Notes under the pieces: model-generated
What the model was told of the DNA's origin: nothing
The model's database searches: none
Seen by the model: only the letters and a program-made list of their open reading frames with translations
Shown here: positions 55,660-64,000 of the stretch, piece by piece
Position numbering within the stretch: position 1 is the first letter of the stretch
Layout of the letters: each line of letters begins with the position of its first letter
From: Maratus speciosus
Taxonomy: Eukaryota > Arthropoda > Arachnida > Araneae > Salticidae
Assembly: GCA_963932465.1 (NCBI GenBank)
Contig: OZ010786.1
Coordinates: 446,202,619 to 446,266,618 of the forward strand
Reading direction: 5' to 3'
DNA length: 64,000 nucleotides
Program-made: the position numbers and the translations under genes

Positions 55660-56820
55660 GTTGAAAATTTATTGAGAAATGTATAACGTCCTGAAAATTT
55701 ACTTCAAACACTGATCAGTGGTAACTGTTCCACATTTGTTAATGAAATCTTTGAACTGTAGAATGATTAACATTAATGCCCTTTCTTGGTGACACATAAT
55801 GATGATTTCACCTACCTATTATTTTTCTATAAAATACAGGGCAACTAAGCTTATCACATATATTTGCTCTCTAGAATCTCCTAGATAAATGTTTGACGAA
55901 AACTTTAGTTGAAACATTAAAAATACTAAATCACCGAGAAAGTTACCAAGCTCGATCAACCAACAAAGCAGTTCCTACGTCTTTTATTCAACACACAGCT
56001 TCTTTTTTCTTATAATTCTACAATACCCTATAAATGTATACTGTAATTAACACCTGAACTATCTCGTATTGTAGAAATTTTACAACCATATGCATGTTCA
56101 ATAATTTCAATTTAGGAACTTGGAATTATTTAAATCTCCAGGTAACAATGTTCTTTACGACCAGATGACTCCGATGAAGTCCAAATATTTAGCAAATTCG
56201 AACTTTCAAGTTATTGCATATTTAGCCTCAATTGAAATAATAATTATATATATATTAAATATCATTATCTCAATGGACCACAAATTGAGCTAAATAAAAC
56301 AATAAATTAGCTCCTAAGCATTCCAATAAATTTGCATAAAGTCTTTTATACGGCTCTTTCTAGTAATGAAAGTATACGTCGAAATTTTTTCTTGAATAAA
56401 ATATATTTTGAATTTATTACCTTATTATTTTTATACATGCAGTTTTATTATGTCTTCTTTCTAAATAAATTTATATCGCCTCCCTTTTGTTCAGCGATTT
56501 GAAAATACTGAATTTGCATATAAAACCAATAAATTTATTGTAGCAGCAAATAAAAGAAATTCAAATTTAGCAATTTTTACAATAAGGATTCATTTTCTTG
56601 AAAGGAAATATTATTGATGAGTTTGCTGTATTGTTTGTTTTGAAGCTATTGTCCAGAAGCAGCTTACAGGTAATTTCTTAAGTGCTGAAAAGACAGCGGA
56701 TCCAGCTGAGAGGCATAGATAAAAATTTCCTACTTCTTAATCAATCATAAATTACGAGTAGTGTTTGATATACATATATGGAATAAGCACGAAAAATTTA
56801 GAAATTTAAAGTAAATGAAA
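55660..56820. other. AT-rich DNA, nothing recognised
   Basis: No frame, repeat or terminal structure that I could support. Confidence 0.5.
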
Positions 56821-56824
56821 TAAA

Positions 56825-57471
56825 GCTAAAAAATTCTATAAAAGTGATATAATACTTTTATTTAGATTAGCGTTCGTTTCGTCGCACAAACGGCAACATT
56901 TTCATTCATTGAATCAATTCATTTCATCAAATCATTCATGATAGAAATATTTTTGCAAACAAATTTTAAAAACTATAACATGGTAAATAATGTCACGAGA
57001 TTTCATCTATAATGAAAATCCGTGCAAACATAAAATAAAATGAAATTGGATACTTGTGAGTGTATATTAATTTTTACTGTTGTTATTAAAACAGCATAGC
57101 ATCTCTTTCCAACTTTTAGGAAACTCAAGGGACACTGAATCATTGCATATATTCTCGTTGCGTAAAAATATTTCTATTGAGTCCCGGATAATGGATCGCA
57201 AATAAAATCTTGACGAATAAATTATTCTGCTATTTTTAAAATCGATCCGTAAAGATTATTTGCTGCATAATCGTGCCAAAGCTGTGGTTTTTATGCACGG
57301 ATTTTCATTATGTACGAAGTCTCGTGAAATTATTTACCAAGTTATTGTTTTTAAATTTGTTTTGAAAAAATATTTCTATCATGAATGATTTTGAAAATGT
57401 CGCCGTTTGTTCGACAAAACGAGCGTTAATCTAAATAAAGCTATTATATCACTTTTATAGCATTTTTTAGG
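56825..57471. mobile_element. 647-bp element with ~85-bp terminal inverted repeats
   Basis: The inverted ends share CTAAAAAAT.CTATAAAAGTG, ATATAATA and TTTATTTAGATTA.CG.TCG, then ACAAACGGC.ACATTTTCA. It is the fuller relative, in opposite orientation, of 13989-14474; interior matches include 'attctcgttgcgtaaaaatatttctattgag' and 'ataatggatcgcaaataaaatcttga'. No transposase. Confidence 0.8.
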
Positions 57472-57755
57472 TTTGTTTCATTATTAGTGATTAGCATGCA
57501 TATTTTTATTAAAGTAAATTATAAATGTAATATTATAACGTAATGTCACACAAATTCTCTAACTGCTGTGGACATATAATGTCGCATGTCACAAACCGGT
57601 TAATCAAGGGCTGCTTCATATTATGTATACTATCACCATCTAACAGTAATTTTTTGAACCACAACTTGTTTTGTTATTTAAAAAAATCTGATCGTCCTCC
57701 AAACCCATTCCAGCAAACCGCAATTTTTAGCATCATTAATACCTTTTTAATGAAC
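57472..57755. other. AT-rich DNA, unassigned frame
   Basis: A 71-codon plus-strand frame (57543-57758) has no recognisable domain and runs into the next repeat. Confidence 0.4.
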
Positions 57756-59037
57756 TAGGGGACTCTGCCCCTCTACGAGCTACGCTCGCCAACCCCTGTT
57801 GAGACACTGCAAAATTTAAAATCATGGTAATTTGAACGGCTTTAAAATATATCGTTTTAAATCTCACGTAATTTTCACCAAAGATTTCCTTCCCTTTTTA
57901 ATATTCACGTGAAAATACTTTTGTTGTTAGAAAGGAAATATTATTTGCGCTGTCTTCGAATTCTCAACACAAGAGCAATGCGACTCTTGTAGCCGCTTCC
58001 ATAACATCTGCATTGGTTCAAATATCTCAACATGTCGATTTTCTGTAAGCAAATAAACCCTATTGGTTTACAATGGAAGTCTATGGCAATTTGGCAAGAT
58101 ATCGCCAAGTTGGCGTCGCTTTTGGCGATTAATTTTGGTCGCCAAATTTAGCCCATGTCGATATATCGACAAGTTGGCGAAAACCTTGGCGCATTTGGTG
58201 ACAGAACAGGGTGCCCCCTATGGCATCCCCTCTTATAGGTATAGAGATGCATTAAATGCTGTTCAATAACCAATGAGATGCGTTTCATTGATACGATAGC
58301 GCAATATATATATGTATATATATGTAGATTAGTTTAAAGGATTATCTCAAAATATGAAATAAATGTCTCGTGCATTTATATTTTTAAATTTAAACTGCTT
58401 AGCAATATTATGGTTTGGCAATTTTTAATAATAATGCAATTATCAATTTTCAATCATCAATATTTTCCTGTTTTTAATATGTAATCATTTAATTCTCATT
58501 TGAAAGTTTTTTTCTGTATATAATAGTCACGTGTAAATAAGTTTTTAATTTGAAGGAAATATTATTCTTTGCGCTGTTTTTATATTTGGCAACAATTTAA
58601 AATAATACCCTTTTCTAAAAGTTGTAAAAAATATCTCTCGAAATGCTGAAAATTTGAATTTAAAATAGAAATAAAACCTCAAAAAACGAATCAAATTAAA
58701 AAAATAAATGCAATCTGCACACCGGGAACTTATAATTTTTAAAATGATCTAAAAATGATTAAATTCCTATGTATAGTTTTTGCTCCTATAAAACTTTTTT
58801 AATGGAACGATTTTGACAAACTTTAACACTAAATATCTCTTAAAATAGATCTTCGATTTGAAAACTGCTTGCATCAGCATGTTTATTAAACATTACTCTA
58901 TAATACTACCGCTTTTCATATTTTTGTATGCGATATTTTTCTTAATATTAACGAAGAAATACCTCCGGTCACAAAAATTTCAAAACCGACGGCGGCGGCG
59001 GTGACAGCATTAATTACTTTTTTTTTAGAATAGAGGG
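57756..59037 (+). mobile_element. ACTAGGGG-headed element, copy 2
   Basis: It starts ACTAGGGGACTCTGCCCCTC then TACGAGCTACGCTCGCCAA and is colinear with 28648-30027 up to 'cctccggtcacaaaaatttcaaaaccg', a short (GGC)n and 'ttttttttagaatagag'. It lacks the later part seen at 30028-32334. It includes the GGCG-palindrome repeat (58030-58285). Non-coding. Confidence 0.75.
58030..58285. repeat. GGCG/CGCC palindrome repeat, copy 2
   Basis: This is the partner of 49311-49560, here embedded in the ACTAGGGG-headed element. The copy at 49311 may thus be a fragment of such an element. Confidence 0.7.
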
Positions 59038-59439
59038 ACTTTTAAAGTTTTAACGAATTTACGGGGTACCTGGTATTATTGATTATTACTGTTCGTAGGG
59101 GATAAATTACGATGCTAAAGAAGAAACTATATTTTGTATAGGTATGACATGTTACCGGTCCCATAGATGACTGATGACTGAGAAAATATCAATAATAAAT
59201 GTTTTGAAATAGTAAATACCTGTATTAAAAAAGTGAAAGTTTGAGAATATGGAGAATGGTTTAAATTAGCCCATTCCAGACTAAATAAAAGTCACTATTC
59301 TTCATAGATAAAATACACTACATGTTCTAAAAAAAAGAGTTTCTCAAAGTTTTAATTCCTGAAATACTTAAAATTACTCTCCAGATTAAAAAGAGTGGCT
59401 TTTTAACAATTTCCAACAAAGTTAAAAAGTGTTTATGAA

Positions 59440-60075
59440 ATCGGTTTTTCTGTCTGTCTGCCCTTCCAAACGTACTTTTACTTACATAAATATATTCTGA
59501 TTGCCATGAAATTCTTAGATGTCATTGGGTAACACTATGTCATGTTTGGTATTGTAAAATAAGTGTATAGTATTTGCGATTCATTTACGGAGATACTCAA
59601 GTAAATTCCGTTACATCACGGTCTGTGTCAAAAAATCGTGTGTGATGTATTTTAAGGCTTTCACACTATTTAAAACATATTGAAATTTATATATATATAT
59701 CGCTGAGGTGTAATTCGGCACTTACTGTAGAATAGGGTGTGCTTAGAATATACCGTCCATTTAACGGGTCACACAGAAGAATTTGGCTAAAGGAAAAAAT
59801 TAACTATTAGAGTCTATGAACAATAATTTGTGGAAGTGCGTTTTCAGTGAGTTCTTAAATTGAACTATATATATATTTTTAAATATTGCTTGATCTGGAT
59901 AAATTCTATAGATCATATGCAGGGCTGCACAAAAGTTCTAAAGTACATTTCCGTTTATTCACGAAATGACTGAATGGAAATTTTCAACTATGCTATGCGT
60001 TTCACCGAACTAACTTTTAGCATACTATGTAGTATTCATACAAATCCATAGATCATATACAGGGCTGTAAAAAAA
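59440..60075 (-). repeat. Family-B diverged tandem monomers, locus 3 (inverted)
   Basis: In inverse it shows the 'ccctgta' landmark near 59590 (gattcatttacggaga), 59766, 59915 (atgcagggctgca) and 60057 (atacagggctgta), spaced about 140-175 bp. 'tgccatgaaattcttagatgtcattggg' is the inverse of 48206-48235. The outer edge has 'ctgtctgtctgcc'. Confidence 0.7.
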
Positions 60076-60079
60076 AGTT

Positions 60080-61075
60080 TATTCCAGCTTGATTTTAATA
60101 ACAGAAATTGGTTTTTCAAATGCGGTATGGATTTTTTAAAATTGTTTATTTAGACATGATATTTCACTTTAATAAACTGTGAGGTTTTGTTACAGTATAC
60201 TGAATGTGTTTGAAAGTGTTACATAATCTATGCTGGATGCATGATTTTTTGTTCTTGTTTAATTATCTATAAAGTGTAATGTAACTCATATAAATCATAA
60301 ATAGTGACTGAAATTTTATTAATCATAATTTTTTCACATAGTAAACATTACGATTTAAAATTAATGAATGTTTGATAATAGAAGATAACTATATGGAGTG
60401 TTTAATATTAACTTTCAGATTAATGAAGTTGTTGCACATTATCAACAACATACATTACTACTGCTTACATAAATAATAACTGTTCATTCGATATTATTTA
60501 TAAATGTTTTTAAACAATAAATATCACTATCAAAACTGGAGGTTTGAATTTATAATTCATAATAAAGAGAAGGCTATTGATAAAGTATATTGCTTGTTCT
60601 GGAAATGAATTCCTGAAAGTTTGAATGTTTGCAAGATTTTAAATTACACTCAGACTAAAGAGAAGGCTTTATTCATAGGTAAGGCTTCTGCAGATCTCAT
60701 AAATAATCAATATTGACTGAATGAATAATGATCTTAAATGCATTGAAAGAGTAAACTTTATTATTAAAAATGAATATTTGACAATAAAATATTGAATATC
60801 TGGAACGTACGAAATTACATTCTAGAGTAAGAAAAAAGCTATATTCATTTTCGACAAGACGTATTACAGCGCACATAAATAATAAAAACTGAATATTGAT
60901 CACAAATGTTTTTAAGTTTTGAATATCACATTATGAGACATGACCAACATAAAATTCCGAAAATAATATTTTCCTCATATTGATTGAAAGGTATAGCTAT
61001 TCTATAAAATATTCTAATTTAAGAACTGAAATCTTAATTTTTTTTTATAACGTATACACCTTTCATTTATTCAAA
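60080..61075. repeat. Very diverged tandem units, otherwise unassigned
   Basis: 'cataaata(a)t' followed by '..actgaa/tgttca' recurs at about 60295, 60470, 60699 and 60875, with 'agagaaggctttattcat'-like blocks between. The units are too diverged to delimit. No gene. Confidence 0.35.
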
Positions 61076-61077
61076 GC

Positions 61078-61296
61078 TTAACCCTTTCCGGTTCGAAGTA
61101 CTTCTGTTGCTAAAATGTTGATGTAATTGAATGACATCGGGTCTTGAGAAAAAATTTATTTGAAAACATCTATTTTTTTTCTATTCGAATTATCTAAAAG
61201 GCAAAAATTCATTGTAAAATACTGGTGCAATTGTGGCATTTGAGAATTAAAATTAAGTGGGACAGAATTTAACCCACCATACCGGAAAGGGGTTAA
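61078..61296. mobile_element. 219-bp TTAA MITE
   Basis: It starts TTAACCCTTTCCGGTTCG and ends with the inverse of TTAACCCCTTTCCGGTATG. TTAA lies at 61078-61081 and 61293-61296. Non-coding. Confidence 0.8.
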
Positions 61297-61489
61297 GCGG
61301 ATATTTGCCAATAGAAGGCCGAAAAAGGTGTTTTTTTTTAGCATTTTTTTTTCTAGAATAGGAATTAAGATGTTAGCTCCGGGTTTTTCGCGATATTTGT
61401 AATTATTTGAAGAACATTTAAGCAATTTTTAAATAAACAACTTGGAAATTGCACGTCAAACATGGCAAATGAGTTGCTTTCGTACTATT

Positions 61490-61670
61490 ACTTTTATAAA
61501 TATTTTTGCACCGCATACTGTTCTCAATATATATTTTAGTGCACTTCATAAGTTCATATCAATTTCATTCTGTTCGAAAGGCTGTAACATCATTAAAATG
61601 CACTTGAAATAATTTTTTCCCATTGGCCGTAATGTAACGGAAAATTTTGACTATCCCTGTAATTAAACTA
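61490..61670 (+). repeat. Family-B monomer, locus 4
   Basis: 'attttagtgcacttcataagttcatatcaatttcattctgttcgaaag' and 'ggccgtaatgtaacggaaaattttgactatccctgtaa' match 41293-41420. It runs directly into the 61675-61862 repeat. Confidence 0.7.
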
Positions 61671-61674
61671 TACA

Positions 61675-61862
61675 TCAGATTTTCATAAAATTTGAAATGA
61701 CTCGACAAAATTATGCAACAGTTATATATTTTAAATTTCAAACGATTCGGTTGGGTAGTTTTTGTGCTGTTATATGTGGACGGACGGACGGACAGACAGA
61801 CAGACGGACTGAACGACAATTATAGGTGCTACGTATTTATATAATTACGAACGCACCTAAAA
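61675..61862 (+). repeat. 3'-end-like repeat, copy 2
   Basis: This is the partner of 55480-55655, with a longer 'ggacggacggacagacagacagacgg' tract. Confidence 0.75.
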
Positions 61863-61864
61863 AT

Positions 61865-62485
61865 TCATGATGTCGCTCGAATTCCGTGGGTAGATGTCCT
61901 AGCGTGCGGTGCACTTCCAATCGTGCGGGATCCGATAAATCGTAGCAGTAGTTTGCAATTGATTTTCTTTAAGGATTATGAAAGTGGATAATATTGTCTG
62001 GAGCTTTAAACATTTTGAGATAAAAAAGTTGAAAATAAACCAAGTGGCAGCCATTTGAAAAAAAGGTCTATTTCTGACCCCTCTTTTTCTCACTTTTGTG
62101 TGTTTCTAAAAATGTTTGTTTTTTATAAAAAGAACTGAAAGTGGTCCGGTCCGAGTTCCAATAAATTAAATTACCTTTAATATAAAAAAAAGCCTTAGCA
62201 AGATATGTTTATTAGTTTTGCGTTCTGATTTCGCCCAGTTTTAAAAAAGTCATTTTACGTAAATTGCGTTTTGAGTGGTTTAAGCCTACGGACACGTTGC
62301 GCTAAAGCGCTAAATAACGATGAAAAGACTTCAAGTTAGGTCAAATCGTTTTTTGGGGATAATCTACAGATTATAAAGAATAGAAAAATGTAAAAACGAT
62401 AATCGATGTTTCCAATCGAAGAAAAGCAAATGCTATCTTAAAGAAATTCACAGAAAATGTGACAAGTTTTAATTGGAATGATTAT
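61865..62485. other. AT-rich DNA, nothing recognised
   Basis: No gene, RNA or terminal repeat that I can support. Confidence 0.5.
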
Positions 62486-62489
62486 GTGA

Positions 62490-63000
62490 CATCTCTTTTA
62501 CTTTGTTCATAATTCAAAGTCTAATAAAACACAAAGAATAAAAATTAGTAAAATTAGTTTCAAACATTAAAATTAATCAGTATTTGTATAAAATTCCTTT
62601 TAGTATTTATATTAAGATGAGGAATTAATAACATTAGAATAAGAAATAAAGAAAGATAATAAAATTACTTATAAACAGGACTTTTCTTACATTGCTTTCA
62701 GTAATTCACAGGCTAATAAAACACAAAGAATAAAAATTAGTAAAATCAATTCCGATTCTTAAAATTGATTTCATATTTAAATTAAATTTATTTTTCTGTC
62801 TACATTATGTTAAAGAAGCAATAATGATAGAATAACAAAAGAAGAAAGTTAAAGAAACGTTCATTGAGATTTCTTACTGTGTTTTCAATTCACAGTCAAA
62901 ATACAAATGGTTAAATTAGAAAAATCAATCTTTCAGTTTTAAAATTAGCATTGATATAAAATATCCTATACAACTTATTACGTTTCAATTAGTAAAGATT
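62490..63000 (+). repeat. Three ~190-bp tandem units
   Basis: 'taataaaacacaaagaataaaaattagtaaaat' occurs at about 62522 and 62714, and a diverged form near 62900, spacing about 190 bp. Intervening sequence is similar in order (aaaatt..ttt..tattt..). Non-coding. Confidence 0.65.
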
Positions 63001-63084
63001 AACTCCTGAAACTTCTGAACAATTATTTAGTTTTATATTTATTTATTGAAATATTAATAACAATAAAATTTCATTATGTCTAGC

Positions 63085-63601
63085 TTAACCCTTAAATGCC
63101 TGATTTTTCAAAAATCATTGTAATAATGTTTTTTGGCTTTCATTTTTTAAATAAATCATGGGAAAAATACTTTGAAAAATCATATTTTGTTTTAAGCATG
63201 GTTTACGGCTAAAAAACAATTTGTTACTAATCGGCAAAAGTGGTTATTAATTGAAAAAATAATTTTTCTTGATAAAATTCTATAATATTAAACACACAAG
63301 AATTTTAGGAACTATAATAAGAAATAAATTTTACTTGCTCACTGCAGAACAAAATAGGGTATTTCGCACGCTTCCAAACAAAACAAAAAGAACAAGTAGC
63401 AACAATTGAAAAAATAAATCTATCTTTATTCTTAAACACCACAAGTGTTGCTATCTACATGTTGAAAATCGATTTGATAATATTTTCAGAATGTATTTTA
63501 TTGGCAACATTAGGCATTATAGCTTCAATATTTTCTAATAGTATTTTAGAGCCTAAATTGGGTATGTTGCCGAAAAGCAACACCCGGCATTTAAGGGTTA
63601 A
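63085..63601 (-). mobile_element. 517-bp TTAA MITE, copy 2 (inverted)
   Basis: This is the full-length inverse copy of 51428-51945 with TTAA at 63085-63088 and 63598-63601. The inner hairpin near the right end reads 'tgttgccgaaaagcaaca'. Differences are scattered substitutions and small indels. Confidence 0.9.
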
Positions 63602-64000
63602 TCCAATACATCTGTAAAGTTTTTTTTTTTTTTTTTTATTGAGGGAATTAAAGTTGACGAATTTGCAAAACAATTTAACGTAATTCTGTGGTAGGAAATT
63701 AAATCTTGCAACTATTAAATAAATCTAAACAAGTTTAACTCTTAAAATAAGTTTTTATGTTAACTATAAATATAAAAATTGAAGCATGTGTTTCTTGGAT
63801 AAGATGTAATTATATAATTCCTATTTTAAATTATATTTTTTGTAGCTGTATGGAAAATAAACTTAAATAATAGTAAAAAAAAAAAAATTAATTGCGTTTA
63901 GAGTTTTCGAAAGGAAAATTTCCAGATGAATATTCCGCATTATAAAGTGTAGAACTACTGTCCTAAGGCCACAGACAATTTATTAAGTGTGGAGGGAAAG
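63602..64000. other. AT-rich DNA with a poly-T tract
   Basis: A T run of about 19 nt lies at 63620-63639. No gene was seen up to the window edge. Confidence 0.5.

Overview
The window looks like intergenic DNA of a repeat-rich animal genome. It is very AT-rich, has long homopolymer and (TA)n tracts, and no open reading frame reads as a host gene. Its content (a rosa/DD41D-like Tc1/mariner transposase, a mariner DD34D relic, two Tc1-like transposases, hAT fragments, TTAA-flanked elements, a Transib-like element and tRNA-derived SINE sequence) fits an arthropod. A chelicerate such as a spider is my best guess, but that is inference from transposon types only. I found no host protein gene, no rRNA and no convincing functional tRNA gene.

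Layout. 1-4.3 kb: mariner relics and small MITEs; a mariner at 3223-4331 is broken by two abutting TTAA elements. 4.3-9.7 kb: a family-A repeat, an inverted set of tRNA-like units (4957-5969) with a 12-bp target duplication, and a 725-bp TTAA element. 9.7-16.6 kb: mostly unassigned DNA, a SINE with a 14-bp duplication, nested foldback elements and a decayed Tc1 element. 17-20 kb: partial copies of longer repeats, two foldbacks and a 1.1-kb TTAA element. 22.2-27.7 kb: a tandem array (family A) split by a cleanly bounded 3616-bp insertion that carries a six-unit 327-bp satellite, a (TA)n tract and a decayed mobile-element gene. 28.1-34.5 kb: a long interspersed element with a GC-palindrome head, interrupted by a 1441-bp Tc1 element whose 349-codon transposase frame has only four stops, then a 1.16-kb TIR element.

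36-44.6 kb: two near-identical hAT transposase C-terminal fragments, each beside a palindromic TGACGTCA-rich array, an inverted tRNA-like pair with a 10-bp duplication, a 1.9-kb hAT-like element with an 8-bp duplication, a diverged ~140-175-bp monomer array and a pogo/Tigger-like end. 46-48.3 kb: a 2251-bp Transib-like element with CACAGTG termini and a 5-bp duplication. 49-64 kb: more MITEs, including two inverted copies of one 517/518-bp TTAA element, and further copies of repeats seen earlier.

The sequences do not form a pathway. They form layers of insertions: several nested pairs give relative ages (mariner before the TTAA pair; family-A array before the 3.6-kb insertion; the ACTAGGGG-headed element before Tc1). 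The most unusual structures are the two inverted tRNA-like composites, the TGACGTCA arms next to the hAT fragments, and the 3.6-kb satellite-bearing insertion.
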